Positions 10,441-22,741 of a stretch of 64,000 nt of DNA are shown here, piece after piece. Within the stretch, counting starts at the first letter, position 1, and each line of letters opens with the position of its first letter. Location of the stretch: contig NC_133114.1 in NCBI RefSeq assembly GCF_022965805.1, positions 2,378,761 through 2,442,760 on the forward strand. The letters are read 5' to 3'. The position numbers and the translations under genes are program-made. The notes beneath the pieces were generated by a model that was not told where the DNA came from, did no database searches, and worked only from the letters and a program-made list of their open reading frames with translations. Source of the DNA: Primulina eburnea (lineage: Eukaryota; Streptophyta; Magnoliopsida; Lamiales; Gesneriaceae).

Positions 10441-10715
10441 ATGAAAAAAAAAAATACAAGTTACTAAAATACAAATCCACTTAACATGGCAAAAAAATGA
10501 AAAAAAAAAAATACGCAAGTTACATAACTAAATTGTAAATGCACCGTTAACATGACGAAATCGAAAGAAAAACATTCAAGTTACATTATTAAATAGCAAA
10601 TGTGTTGTTAACATGACCAAAAATTTTAAAAAACATACAAGTTACAAGACTAAATATGTAAATTTATTGTTGATAAGATCAAATGTGAAAAAAAAATGTA
10701 AATTACAAAACTAAG
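10440..10715. repeat. Degenerate minisatellite, ~65-bp unit
   Basis: About four imperfect units, each with the pattern ACAAGTTACA...CTAAAT...GTAAAT...GTTAACATGA followed by an A-rich run. Non-coding. The following 10716-11080 is the upstream region of the dioxygenase gene. Confidence 0.65.
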
Positions 10716-11110
10716 AACACAATTTTTTCCTATTTTTATAAGGTTTTAGGTATTTTCTCTTTTACTTGTCACGTTTTCCTTTCTTGAACATTTTCGTGAC
10801 GAAAACATCATTACCTGTTATGAATAGAAAAAAACATTTGTATGAACTTACATCAAAGATATTTATTACAATGTCAAATAACATCAAAGGTCTTGGTTTC
10901 AGAAGACGGGATGTCTATTGTTTTTTTCACACAGAGAACTAATTGGGTTATTCCGAGTGGAACGAATGGGGCACACGTTGGAAAAATCGGTTTGTTTCCG
11001 AGCCGTTTTGTTGGAAATAACAAGAGCATCTCTAAATACTAAAGTTTATTTAAAACTGAATTTTCATGATAGCAGCTATATTTGACTGTGAATGGCCCCC
11101 GCCAGTCCAC

Positions 11111-11118
11111 TATAAAAG
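11111..11118 (+). promoter_or_regulatory. TATA box of the dioxygenase gene
   Basis: TATAAAAG lies 73 bases upstream of the ATG at 11184, a normal plant spacing that allows a leader of about 40 bases. The leader holds repeated CACACA motifs. Confidence 0.7.
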
Positions 11119-11183
11119 GCCACTCATTATCTTCATTTGCTCCACACAAACACACACCATTTCACACACAAACACACATAGAA

Positions 11184-13067
11184 ATGGCACCAACAGTTCC
11201 TCTTGTTAAAGACCTTGCCCAGTTTCCCGACCTGAAATCCATCCCTTCTCAATTCACTTTCATTAATGATTCGAAAGGCTCGAATTCTGATTCGCTCCCA
11301 ATCGTCGATTTTTCCATGCTCGTCTCGGATAATGCTGATCAACGGTCCAAATCCCTTTTGGATCTTGGCAAAGCATGTGAAGATTGGGGATTTTTTGTGG
11401 TATGCTTCTGGAAACAAATTCACTTGGATTATCTTTTATAATAAAATGAGTCATATATATAGTACTCATTTATATATATTTTTTGAATTATAATTTAACT
11501 GATTTAAAAAAAAAATTTCAAACAATTTAATTCAGGTTACTTTAAGCTTGACTATATAAATATATTATGGCAAAAACTTGTGTGAGACGGTCTCACGGGT
11601 CTTATTTTGTGAGACGGATATCTTATTTGGGTTATTCATGATAAAGTATTACTTTTTATGCTAAGAGTATTATTTTTTATTGTGAATATCGGTAGGGTAG
11701 ACTCGTCTCACATATAAAAATTCGTGAGCCGTCTCACAAGAGATCTACTTATATATTAACCTTGTTAATCAAATTGTATTTCAACAGTGAAGTTATACTA
11801 ATTTAGCAAAATATCACATTATTTTTAGAATAACCGGTTTCTGAAAAAGAGTCTAATTAAGATATTTTTCTCAAATTTATTGTTGTTCTCAAACCAAGTC
11901 CATAAAAGATATTGCCGACAAATAATCAAATTTTGAATTGTGGGTTTATATGAAATGATTTTTGTAAATATTAATTTTTATTTATTTATTTATTTTAACA
12001 GATAATTTTCATATTAAGTTTAATACTAAAAGTTCTTACTTTTTCAAAAAATCCTCGCAGCTGATAAATCATGGGATCCCAGAAACTCTGATGAAGGCCA
12101 TAATCGACGCAAGTTTGGAGTTTTTCGACTTACCGGAGGACGAAAAGCGGCGGTACGAGGCTAAGAGTGCGTCGGATCCCATAAAATCCGGCAGCGGCAC
12201 AGCAAACGCCGCAAACCACAAGATTCTCTTGTGGAGGGATTTCATGAAATCCTATGTTCATCCCAGCTTTTACTGTCCGGAGAAACCACAACATCTACGG
12301 TAATAAATTTATAATTTGTTGGTTGGATGTAATCATGGATCTCATCTCTGGTTGATACATGTATGATGCGTTAATTGTTATCCAGGGACATTGTGTCCGA
12401 ATATTCCGAAAATAGTCGAGGGGTTCTGAGAAAACTCCTCCAGGGAATCTCTGAAAACCTGGAATTGGAGCCAGGATCCATGGATGAAGCTCTGAACCTG
12501 GATTCTTGCTTTCAGTTGTATGCTGCAAATTTTTACCCGCCATGCCCGCAGCCTGATCTAGCAATCGGGATCCCGCCGCACACTGATCATGGTCTTCTTA
12601 CATTTCTGATTCACAATGGAGTTGCTGGCCTTCAAATACAGCACAACGGACAGTGGTTCCACACCAACTCTCCGAAAAATTCTATTTTGGTTAACACAGC
12701 AGATCATCTCGAGGTAAATTCTTCGTTCAAATTCATATATGTTTGCGAATAATCAATAAAATAGTGCAACAAGTTAGCATCATGTTTTTTTTTCTATTTT
12801 TCTAACAAGATATTTAGCAACGGAAGATACAAAAGTGTGAAGCATCGGGCTGTAGTGAACACTGAAGCGACCAGGATTTCAGTGGTCCTCGCCAATGGTC
12901 CAGCACCGGATGTAATCGTGAGCCCGTCCCCAGAATTGGTGAAACGCGACGGCCGTGCCTTATATGGTCCGATGAAATACATAGAATATGTGGAGACGAT
13001 GTTAAGCAATCGATATGACGGCAAAGGGAACTTGGAATGCTTGAAAATCCAAGCTAACCATGAATAG
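11184..13067 (+). CDS. 2-oxoglutarate/Fe(II)-dependent dioxygenase, 4 exons
   Basis: Exons 11184-11399, 12061-12299, 12386-12713 and 12810-13067, all with GT-AG borders and compatible phases, give 346 residues. The N-terminal DIOX_N region (about 37-145) includes D-W-G-F-F and L-I-N-H-G-I-P. The C-terminal domain has the Fe(II) triad H217-T-D219 and H273, plus R283-I-S285 for 2-oxoglutarate. It most resembles the plant 'dioxygenase 19' type of the DOXC class, soluble enzymes of specialised metabolism whose substrates cannot be read from sequence. Length is typical. Intron 1 holds a copy of the dispersed repeat. All catalytic residues are present, so the gene is probably functional. Confidence 0.93.
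11572..11751 (+). repeat. GAGACGGTCTCAC dispersed repeat, copy 2, in intron 1
   Basis: Same family as 6865-7046, opposite orientation, lying wholly within intron 1 of the dioxygenase gene. It does not disturb the splice sites. Confidence 0.85.
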
Positions 13068-13158
13068 ACAATTATGTATCTTCTATAGTTAATTACGATG
13101 CTCAATAATTACTATGGGATATATGTATTACACGTTTGTATTAAATTATAGTGACCGC

Positions 13159-13392
13159 TTACAACATATATTGTAACGATCATGGTCTATCTCGATCTTG
13201 GGCTCCCTCGGAGGCTTTGTCTCATCTTGGGTTTCCACTGGGGCTTTTTCCCTCACGGACTTTCCCATGCGTCGTTACTCATAGAACTTCTCCAGCCCAT
13301 GCACTGGAGCTTTTATCTTCCCAGGATTCGAACCCAAGACCTCCTGGACATATAAGTAATGGCTAAACAATCATGATACCAGTTGAGCTAAT
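13159..13392 (-). mobile_element. tRNA-derived SINE
   Basis: The minus strand carries a pol III A box TAGCTCAACTGG (13390-13379), which fits the consensus exactly, and a B box GGTTCGAATCC (13334-13324). The spacing is about 45 bases, as in tRNA genes. An unrelated body of about 160 bases follows. There is no cloverleaf-complete tRNA, so it is a SINE and not a tRNA gene. It abuts the LTR at 13393. Confidence 0.8.
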
Positions 13393-13575
13393 TGTGATAC
13401 CCTTGTCTCACATCTTAAAAATGAAAGATTTAAAATGAATTTATAATCGGCTACAATGTACTTTTATAACAACTTGGGTTAATCATTTTCATAAAGCGAT
13501 GGCGAATACGAAGTAGTTGCTATAGGAGCTCATTGTGCAGTCACGCAGGCGCGAGACCGGGCTTGGGGCGTGACA
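13393..13575 (+). mobile_element. Solo TRIM LTR, copy A
   Basis: TGTGATACCC...GGCGTGACA, 183 bases, closely related to 14831-15011 and to both LTRs of the complete TRIM at 34717-35288. No primer site follows, so it is a solo LTR or fragment. Confidence 0.75.
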
Positions 13576-13617
13576 TATATGGTATTTTCTTTGCATATTT
13601 CTCAATAAATACTAGAT

Positions 13618-14176
13618 CAGGGGCGGAGCCAGGATCTTGGTTCAGTGTAGGCAACAATATATTATAATTAATAAAGAAAAAAAAACAATGATTAATCGAC
13701 ATCTAAAAATAATGTGTCATAAAGTTTGAACACAAATTACGCACAGCTAGTAGCATTGAAAACAATTGAATGATCGACAAACATTGAACGAAAAAACGAA
13801 CCTAAAATTTGGTAACATTTTGGATTTTTTAGAGATTATGAAAGATGAAAGCAATAATTAAAATGAATTTGAATGATTGTTAATCAAAGTATATGACGTT
13901 CATGTCTCGAGAAGAGAAAACACATTAAGGAGGCTATATAGTATATACTTGGATACTAATAACATGTAAAAAATGGAGTCTAAAATTTGGGTTTACAAAA
14001 TATTAAAAAAAAATTGGATCAGTATAGACAACTAAACATATAATAATAACTTACACAAATTAAAAATTTAGACATAAATAAATATATATATATATATACA
14101 CATAAACATATAAAAAAAAAATTTGGCCCAGTGTAGGCACAAGCCCACACTGGGCTGAGCTGGCTCCGCCAGTGTT
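13618..14176. mobile_element. Non-autonomous hAT-type element, copy 2
   Basis: Starts CAGGGGCGGAGCCAGG and ends ...CTGGCTCCGCCAGTG. Flanks TACTAGAT (13610-13617) and AACTAGAT (14177-14184) are an 8-bp duplication with one change; the exact 3' border is uncertain by two bases. The interior matches the element at 3730 but has deletions. Confidence 0.83.
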
Positions 14177-14184
14177 AACTAGAT

Positions 14185-14830
14185 AATTCATATCATAAAT
14201 ATATTGTAGCTTGTCTTATTTTTTTATTTGAAATATTGAAGATTTATGATTAATTTTTAAAAAAATACATAGGAATCTTTATGTGTGTAAAATTTAAAAT
14301 TATGTGAAATATTTTTTAAAAAAATTATCTTATCAAACAGATTAAGTTCATCTGCGATCAACTAACAACAGTTACGTCACAGTAGCCATAGAGGACTGAA
14401 ACAATATGGTCAAATTCAACAATGCTTTTGACTATATGGAGCCCACAATAAATGAAACTTTATTAGATATTAGGAATGCAAGGTTAGTTTTTCGGATTGG
14501 TTCAATCAATATTTGATTTGTATTTGAAGTTATAGAACTCAAGTCGAATTCGAACCAAAATTATTTTGTTCGATAATTTGGAAGTTGTTCATGAGTCTTA
14601 ATATTTTATCAATATAATATATTTACATATTAAACAAATGGAAATGTCAAATATTTCTAGATTTCGAACATTCGTTCTCAAATCTTAATGTTAGAATAAT
14701 AATTCGAATATTTTGAGCCGAACTCGAGCTAAAAAATTTAAAATTTTCGAGTATTTTCGAGTTTCGAATTGAGTTTGAACTCAAATATACTTAATTCGAG
14801 TATTAAATTCTTTTTAATAGTCAGCTCGAT
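14185..14830. other. Intergenic, nothing recognised
   Basis: AT-rich sequence between the hAT-type element and the solo TRIM LTR, with no ORF or RNA signal. Confidence 0.5.
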
Positions 14831-15011
14831 TGTGATACCCTTGTCTCACATCTTAAAAATGAAAGATTTAAAATGAGTTTAGAATGACTTACAATGGATT
14901 TTTATAGCGACTTGGCTAATCATTTTCGTAAAACGAGGACGAATACGAAGTAGTTGTTATAGGGTCCATTGTGCAGTCACGTAAGTGCGGGCCCGGACTT
15001 GAGGCGTGACA
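14831..15011 (+). mobile_element. Solo TRIM LTR, copy B
   Basis: TGTGATACCC...GGCGTGACA, 181 bases, about 85-90 percent similar by eye to 13393-13575. No matching TSD was found. Confidence 0.72.
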
Positions 15012-15770
15012 AATTTCTTTTTAGTCTCCATGAAAAAATGTTTGTACTCCTTAACCCAACGTGTTTTAACATTTAATCTCCCGTATAGGCTAAAATTAAA
15101 ATAGTTAAAAATTAATTAATCATCAAAATTATTTTCTAACTTTATATTTATATTATTTAGGAACAAAAAATATTATTACAAGTTAAATTTAATCATTAAA
15201 AAAACATTATGATATATATTTTCGTATTAAACATATCATAATATAATAAATTATGCTATCGATTCGTAAATAAATGCTCAAATTAAAATATTTTTTAACT
15301 GTATAAAGAAATCAATTAAATCAATTCAGCTGGAGTAGTTATTGCGTGCCATTAAAAAAAACAGAATTTGTACCACAAACAAAAATAAATAAAATATTTG
15401 TTATTTACACTCAATTAATCTCTAATCTTAGTTCTTAATATTTTATAATTAAAATAATTTATTTTTATTGTGATATGATTAATATAAAATATATAATTAT
15501 GATTTTTCTTTTGTTATGTAAATTAATATATTTTAACTTTATGCTAATATTTTTTTATTCTTAAATATTATTAAATAAAGTTAGAAAATAATTTTTATGA
15601 TTTATTAATTTTTAAATATTTTTTTTGACTAAAATAAAAAAAATGTAATTTGAAGGAAGTCCAGTCCCCATTGGACCCGTCGTGCCCCGGAGCAAGACAT
15701 GTCTAAATGTGAGGAGGGGTGGGTCCCAAGTTCAGCCAGACCTACTTAGTTTTTATCTTTACATATATTA
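15012..15770. other. Intergenic, nothing recognised
   Basis: AT-rich spacer ending in a short GC-richer piece (about 15655-15750). No credible ORF. Confidence 0.55.
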
Positions 15771-15773
15771 TTA

Positions 15774-17033
15774 GGCTACGTTTGGTTGTAATATAAAATT
15801 ATGAAATGATTAAGAGATAAAAAGAACGATTAAAATAGAAATATAATATATAATGATAAAATAAAATTATGTTTGGTAGGATTGTTAAGAATGAGATAAT
15901 TAAGAATCTTTTGATGAATTGACAAAATTGACCTTACACTTTTGCGGCGGCGGCTGTCGGCCGAAGGGCGGTGGTCGGCGGTTGGGGTTGCCGTGGTGCA
16001 ACGGTGATCGGAGGACGGTGGCGGCCGGCGGTGGTTGGCCGGAGGTCGGGGGTCTTCGACGGCGGGTCGGTGGTCGGCCGAAGGAGGGGTGGTCGGCCGG
16101 CGAGTGCGGCGGTTGTTGGCGGCGACGGGGGTGGTCGGTGGAGAGAAGTGGTGGTGAGTTTGGATATAGGAGAAGGATAAAATTGGAAAAATATGATGAA
16201 TTAAAAATTAGATAAATAATCCTAGGGGGTGAGGAGTGATTATTTTATCACAGTTAGGGGGCGTTTGGTAGGGGTGATTAGGTGAGTTTATTTTTTTTAA
16301 CCCACCTAATCACATGTTTGGTACGGTGATTATTTAACCAAGTCTATCCCTCATATGAATGATTAGGTTATATTAGGTAGGTTAAAATATTACATCCTCA
16401 CCCCCTAGGATTATTTATCTCACTAATACATCCTATTTTTCCAATTTTACCCTTTTCCTAAATCCAAACTCACCATCACTTCCTTCCACCGACCGCCCAC
16501 CGCCAACCCCTGCCGCCGGCCGACAGCCGCCGCCGCCACTTCCGGCCGATCGCCACCACCTCCGTCCGACCGTCGCCACCTCTTCCGGCCGACTGCCGCC
16601 TCTTCCGACCGATCGCCACAACCTCCGGCCAACTGCCGCCGCCCCTTACAGCCTACCACTGCCGTCGCTTCCGGCCGACCACCCACCGCTCAGGCCGATC
16701 GCCGACACTTCCGACCGGGCGACCGCCGCCGCCACACAAATGGAAGGACAATTTTGTCAATTCATCAAAAAATTATTAATTATCACATTCTTATCCATCA
16801 TACCAAACACAATATTATTTTATCATTATATATTATATTTCTACTTCAATCATTCTTTTTATCATTTCTCTCTTAATCATTTCATTATCCTATCCTTCAA
16901 ACCAAACGCAGTCTAATATAAAATAATCATTTATAAGAGGGATTGACTTGGTTAAATAAAAATCCAACCAAATATGGGATTAGATGAGTTAAAAATCCAT
17001 AAACACACCTAATCCTTCGTACCAAACGTAGCC
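15774..17033. mobile_element. Fold-back MITE, Harbinger/Tourist-like, with GC-rich arms
   Basis: Ends GGCTACGTTTGGTT and, inverted, GGCTACGTTTGGTACG, flanked by TTA at 15771-15773 and 17034-17036, the 3-bp target of PIF/Harbinger elements. The arms (about 15945-16160 and 16480-16735) are GGCGGCGG/GGCCG-rich and complementary, so the element could form a very large hairpin. A second GTTTGGTA-ended unit sits in the centre (about 16255-16400). Open frames in the arms are compositional artefacts. Confidence 0.8.
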
Positions 17034-17277
17034 TTAGAAACACATTTACATAGAACATGATTGTGTTCCTTGTTGCACTATCCGGTTTGGTTTATGTTAC
17101 ATCGAGTATGCTACAATTAATATGATTTAATATAAGATGTTCATATAATCATCTTGTGACTCTCGCATATTTTTATTTTGAATTCAGATTATCATATAAA
17201 CATCTTACGTAAAAATACAAGAAGTTATATATAGGAAGTAACATTCTCAGTGTACAATAGACCAAGCCAGATTGTCT

Positions 17278-18310
17278 CTAGTTTCTTAGCCTGATTCGGA
17301 AATTGTGAACAAAGTCGACGCACAAATTGAAGGCTTCGAATTGAATCTTAACACGGTTAAGAGTTCCTTTTATATGAGTGCCAATATCATCTTACATTTA
17401 TACCATGCATGAAGTGCACAATCCCTTGGTACGAAAGTGACCTATTCTCAACTCCAACACACCACAAATGGCCTTGCAGTTCCAAATCCCCTTTCATCCC
17501 TGCTGTCTCCCATACAAACTTGAACAGGCCAAGAGCCTTATCCAGTTGCTTCACCCCATTCAAACGACATTCTCCTCATCTGATGTTATAATGATACCAT
17601 ATACAAGCACAATTTACCGCTGCAATCATAGGTATGCACGCCTCCACAAACTTCCACATCGATATCTTTAACACAGCCATAGAGGTTATACAGCAGGAGG
17701 GTAAATAAACATCGAGAGGAGTGACCCAGTGCCATCTTCAACTTCTTCGATCTGCACCAAATATTCCTGGTGTCGAGTCTCTTCGTATCCAATGTTCTTA
17801 TCTATCAGCACGTCTCTGATCTGATAGAGCCCTTCTTTCATCACCTCAAGTTTGGAAACATGGAAAGACGATTCCTTTTCATCACCAAGACAGTACGTTA
17901 ATGAGATCAATGGACATCTCAAGAAGATCCTCCCATTTGTGAGATTCGATGGAATCAGGGACGTATCCAGGAAAATAATCTGAGACTGGGCTGAATGCCA
18001 GTTACGACGGACAGAGATCTAAGCGTCCCTACTAGCGACGACTCTTCCAAGATCGGCGACGGTATTGATTAAACCGTCGCTATATTAGAACTAAATCGTC
18101 GTGATTTTTGCGACGGATTGATTAAAACCGTCGCTAAGCCATCTTTTTTTTTTAGTGAGGGCTATGGGCTAAAATTTTTAATAAATTCAAAAATTTTAGT
18201 GACGGATGTAGTAAAACCGTCGCTAATCTATCCATATTTTTTAATAGGCCCAAAAATCTAGTCTGGGGTGGCTCCGTCCCTGGATGGAATCGACCCTTTG
18301 TTTTATAGGC
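17278..18310 (-). pseudogene. Broken plant gene of unrecognised family, split by a hAT-type insertion
   Basis: Minus-strand segments in several frames look like conserved protein. They include L-G-D-E-K-E-S-S-F-H-V (about 17880), K-E-G-L-Y-Q-I-R-D-V-L-I-D (about 17830), S-R-C-L-F-T-L-L-L-Y (about 17690), L-D-K-A-L-G-L-F-K-F-V-W-E-T-A-G (about 17520) and a last block ending in TAG at 17280-17278. Frame changes and internal stops separate them. The frame continues across 17956-18282 once the inserted element is skipped. The pieces resemble a plant protein family I half recognise but cannot name. No introns are evident, so a retrocopy is possible. Confidence 0.6.
17956..18282. mobile_element. 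Short hAT-type MITE with GCGACGG motifs
   Basis: Exact 8-bp TSD GATGGAAT (17948-17955 and 18283-18290). Ends CAGGGACGTATCCAGG and, inverted, CAGGGACGGAGCCACC. The interior contains repeated ACCGTCGCTA/TAGCGACGG units like those in the 6083 element. No coding capacity. Confidence 0.9.
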
Positions 18311-18740
18311 ATGTGTGTCTTATTCTGAACTTATTCCTTGATCTTTTATCACGATTGTGGGCACTTGATTAACTCTCTTGCACAATCGATGGTCAATTCA
18401 TATGGGCTTTTTACATTTTATCCAAATGTTCATTGGGCTTTTACTTTGGGCCTAAAATTGGATTTCTGTATAGCAAATCCCCTTTAGTCAATTTGACCTT
18501 ATAGACCAATTTGACTATATAATATGCAACTCAAGCTCAATTCTTGTTTGAGACCCAATAAGGATATTTAAATCGTGGTCCCAACACTTTTTCTCACCGT
18601 CATGAATTACCTTATTCAACAAGTTCAAAACATTCCTTCATATTCCAGCATCTTCCTCTAACTTTCTGGATATCACTATCTGATTTGGTAACTCAGTTGC
18701 TTTGAAAAATAATATGTTTTAAGCACTCTCCTTTCTCTAA
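18311..18740. other. Intergenic, with a segment repeated near 23.9 kb
   Basis: A stretch around 18350-18475, including GGGCTTTTACTTTGGGCCTA, has a diverged copy at about 23855-23975. It may be part of an old repeat or LTR. No gene seen. Confidence 0.5.
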
Positions 18741-19653
18741 AAGTGTGTTTGGCAACGAGGATTTGGGAGGATTTTATGGGATTTGGAGTTCAAAATCCTA
18801 TTTTTACTGTTTGGGAAGGTGATTCAAAAAAAGAATTCGGATTTGTTTAGAATTTTATGGGATTTCATGAGATTTCAATGAGTATATCCAAATCCCATCA
18901 AATTTGATAAGATTTGGTGGGATTTGAATTTTAAAAACATACAATTACTCTTTTATCCAATGAAATTGATTTGCGAAAGTCAGCATGATTCACACAAACT
19001 TCATGAAATTGATTTGCGAAAGTCAGCATGATTCACACAAACTTCACTGCACTTTTGGTGGTTTTGTTAATATGCTTTTTTTCCTCCACCACCAGGCCTT
19101 TCTCTCTTTTTTTTAAGCTTTTGTTTAAATTTTATAAGTTCTGTGTGTTATTTACTAATTAATATATTAAAAATTATAGTAATTACCAAAGCTTCTTTTT
19201 ACGTTTAATAATTAATTTCATGTTAAAGTTTAAAGTTTGACTACGTTAATTTTGTGTGTTTTTTTTACTGAATTTATTGATGTTTTAGATTGTTTTGGTT
19301 TCTTTATTGATAATTTTTCTGGATTTAAATTTTCATATTTTGAATTTGTTTGATGATTTTTTAATTATTATTTTATGTGCACTATGATTAATAAATAATA
19401 ATTAATTTTTGAATTTACATACACAAATAATAGAGAAGAATTATTAATTTCTAAATTTTTTTGGGTTATTTATGTTTAGATGATTTCTAAGTGTAGCTCA
19501 GTATAATTGTAAAACTCCAAACTCGAATCCTTTTTTCTCCAAACAAGAAATTGATTTTAAATACCATTTTTAAATTTTAAACCAAAAACCAAATAAAATT
19601 TCAAATACTTGAATTTCCAAATAATTCATATTTTGAAAGAACCAAACACATTG
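18741..19653. mobile_element. MITE, Harbinger/Tourist-like
   Basis: Ends AAGTGTGTTTGGCAACG and, inverted, CAATGTGTTTGGTTC, with TAA on both sides (18738-18740 and 19654-19656). The interior is AT-rich and non-coding. It contains an exact 43-bp tandem duplication at 18961-19046. Confidence 0.65.
18961..19046. repeat. Exact 43-bp tandem duplication
   Basis: The unit starting TGAAATTGATTTGCGAAAGT occurs twice head-to-tail with no differences, so it is recent. Confidence 0.95.
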
Positions 19654-19656
19654 TAA

Positions 19657-22489
19657 ATGTATGATTAAATAAATATCAATCTTTTACTCTTAATTTCCTT
19701 CTTTTGCAAATCATGTTCGATTTTTGCCCTACACATCCATCTTTTTATCTCCAATTCACTAGGATTTCATATTCTTGCAATAACTATTGTGTCACTCCCA
19801 TGGTTCGCCGGAACGGTTGCGGTGCTTGGAACGGCAACTACCGTTTCAGTTCCAATGTTATGTTGCGGAACGCTTGTATAAAAAAATTAATAAATTCATA
19901 AAATTGGTAAAAAAAAAAATTAAATATAAATTAATTCATACTAAAAAATAAAATATACGAAGTTATTACAAATTAATATATCAATACAAAACTATTTTAC
20001 AATAATAGCATAATAAGAAATGCACACTAAAAATTATAACATACCAAAGTTAATATCATGAAGAGTGACGCGGAAGAGCGAGATCTGGCGCATATGCGCG
20101 CCACATTCTGCCGAAAAACTCATTTAGAGTATTTGTTCACTTCAACTCTTTCGTGGATGTTTGACAAAGATTTATTTTCTGAAAAAAAAAATTTCTCAAC
20201 ACTTCCTCTCTGAAGTGATAATTTACCAGATTCTTCATTATCTTTAATTTCATGAATCTCATCCTCTGATATTTGATTCTTTTCTTCATCGTTATCAATG
20301 TTTCTCTCTCTTTCTTGAAAGCATTGTCCCACCGGGTGTGACAGAAATATTTGCACGTGATATCAAGCACAAGATCATTCCAAGTGAAATCTGAATTCTA
20401 AAACAAAAGACATGAACCTAGAATTGATTCACAAAAACTATGAAATTGAAGGAAAAATCATGAATGTTAGGATCAGGTTAGAATTTATAGAGGAATGGAT
20501 AAAATCTTCTAAAACTTGATAAATAATGTGATCGGTCTTTATATGATTAGATATACAAGACCTATTTTCCAAACACTCGAAAAACAGTCGACACAAATAA
20601 TGTGGAAAATGGTCCAAGGGTTCTTATGGTACTGTTATACTCAAATATGGCAAGTCAACAAAATAAATAAGTGTGGTAAAGAAATGATACAAGGAGTTTT
20701 ATGGATGTTCAGATACTCAAGCTCTTACATTACTCCTTCATCCATTTAAAAAAGATTTTACTAGAAGTATTTGATTTTATAATTCTTTGTAATAATCCGC
20801 TTCAACCTTAGGACTTATCCATTACCTAAGTCAGAGCTTTTAGTTGATTCTTACAAATTCTTTAAACACACATTCAAACAACCAATAAAACACAAATATT
20901 TAGAAATAATGAATCCTCATATTCAAATTGTCGAACAACTCTTCAAACTTTCTATCCAGAAATAATTATTTTAGGTTGCATGTTAATGCACTTGATACTC
21001 TTGCTTAACGCTTTATTTAGGTTTCGGATATAACAGAAATGTTGATCTTTATGTTGAGTAGGATCCATGCATGTTGGTAAAAAGATCGGAAAGTCACTCA
21101 ATGGAAGTGATTATTTTCTAGTAGCAAACTTGCTAGTCATCCAATTTTAAAATTCAAATTCTCGGAAAATTATGTTGCTTACCTTGTAAAACTTTGTACA
21201 CAAAAGTTTTAGATCATGATGAATGGAGTCTGCTCGAAATATATCAGCCGCACTTCGAATCGGAATCACCATCACACGCTGCAATGTTAGCGCGTGTACT
21301 ACACACACCGCCCCGATGACTAGAATTTTCATGTCCGAAGGTTTCTGCACTTTTTCTAGACTATAATTTCAAATTTCAAAGCTTTCAGAATGGTCTAAGA
21401 ATTTGAATGAATTTTTGGCGGAAAAACAAAATCAATTTCCACAGTTTTGACATGGTTAACTTCGATTTTGAGGCTTCTGGATTTCAATCATGCATAATAT
21501 TTTTGAAATTAAGTATATAAAAGAAAATGTTGAACATGATGCCAAGTATGCTCAAGTTTTAGTCATGGCAAGAAACAGTAGCGAAAGTCTTTTTTTCTGG
21601 GCCAGAAATAGCCATAGTAGACCAACCTGAAAATATATGATCTGGACAAATGAGTTTAGAATTTGAAAAAACTTTCTAAACAATAGTTATAGAACTTTAC
21701 AAAACACACATACTGTGAAAATTTCAGAATTATTGGAATTAATTTCAAATTATTATGATTTTTCTCGCAATTTTAAAGTTGTGTCCAAGTACCAAATTTA
21801 ATCAAAATCTGAACTTAAACAAATCAATTATCGAGGAATCATAATAACACATGAATTATCATAAAAATTGATGAATATAGGAATATTGAAGCAATTGGAT
21901 TTTTGAAGCAAATCAATGAGTAAGATGAGAATGTGAGGTTTATTGTCTATATTTAAATTGAACTATTTGGCATTTGACCTGGAATTTATCGTAATTCTCT
22001 CACTATTAAATTTCCATAAATTGAAATATATTGAATAAATTTAATTATACATGATTGCCTTGATTTATCTTTGACTGTATAATGAAACTGATTATTGGTA
22101 AAATAAATGAGATATGATTGAAATGAACGACTGAATGGAGATTGGATAACGGTAATTGAACCGGATTTCTAGTCCACTGGACAATTTGGTTTAGGCCCGA
22201 AAAATGAGTCCAATGAACAACGAGTTTAAATCCGGGTATATGATTCATTTGAACAATGTGACTTGGATATGAAATCGTAAGTTCACCTTGGCTCATACTA
22301 ATCAATTGTAATTTGTACAGATTCTACATGAGTATGTGCGGAAAAGTGCTACACTGAATAATAGTGAGAGCCACTTCTTTAGCCTGCATATCCATTCAAG
22401 AATACGGATAGTCATGACATGATATGTCGTTGTCTCTTTCATTTCAAAATCGTCTAACCTATTGATCAAAGTCGGGATATCATAATGAA

Positions 22490-22490
<1 letters not shown>
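19657..22490. other. Long intergenic region, no convincing gene
   Basis: No known domain in any frame. A Glu/Asp-rich open stretch (20120-20370, -) is unidentified. A palindrome GGCGCATATGCGCGCC at about 20087-20102 matches the motif array in the LTR near 48.7 kb. A GC-richer patch at 19790-19870 with GGAACGG repeats may be an old element end. Confidence 0.45.
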
Positions 22491-22492
<2 letters not shown>

Positions 22493-22524
<32 letters not shown>

Positions 22525-22608
22525 CCCGACTTAACCTATGTTTCTTCTATTTAATATAAATTCCAGATACAAGAGAACCGGAGCCACGGAAGGAAAAAAT
22601 GGGTTAAT

Positions 22609-22648
<40 letters not shown>

Positions 22649-22741
22649 CCCGACTTAACCTATGTTTCTTCTATTTAATATAAATTCCAGATACAAGAGA
22701 ACCGGAGCCACAACCAAAGGAAGGAAAAAATGGGTTAATTC
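22493..22741. repeat. Tandem ~125-bp duplication with (AT)n
   Basis: An (AT)n tract plus AATATCCCGACTTAACCTAT...AAATGGGTTAATTCG occurs twice. The second copy carries a few extra bases after GGAGCCAC. Confidence 0.9.

Noticed and set aside
13320..13392. A tRNA gene
   Set aside because: A and B boxes are perfect, but no complete cloverleaf could be drawn and a SINE body follows.
15919..16215. Gly/Arg-rich open frames in the GC-rich MITE arms (also 16433-16686)
   Set aside because: They arise from GGC/GGT composition, lie inside an element with clear ends, and have no domain.
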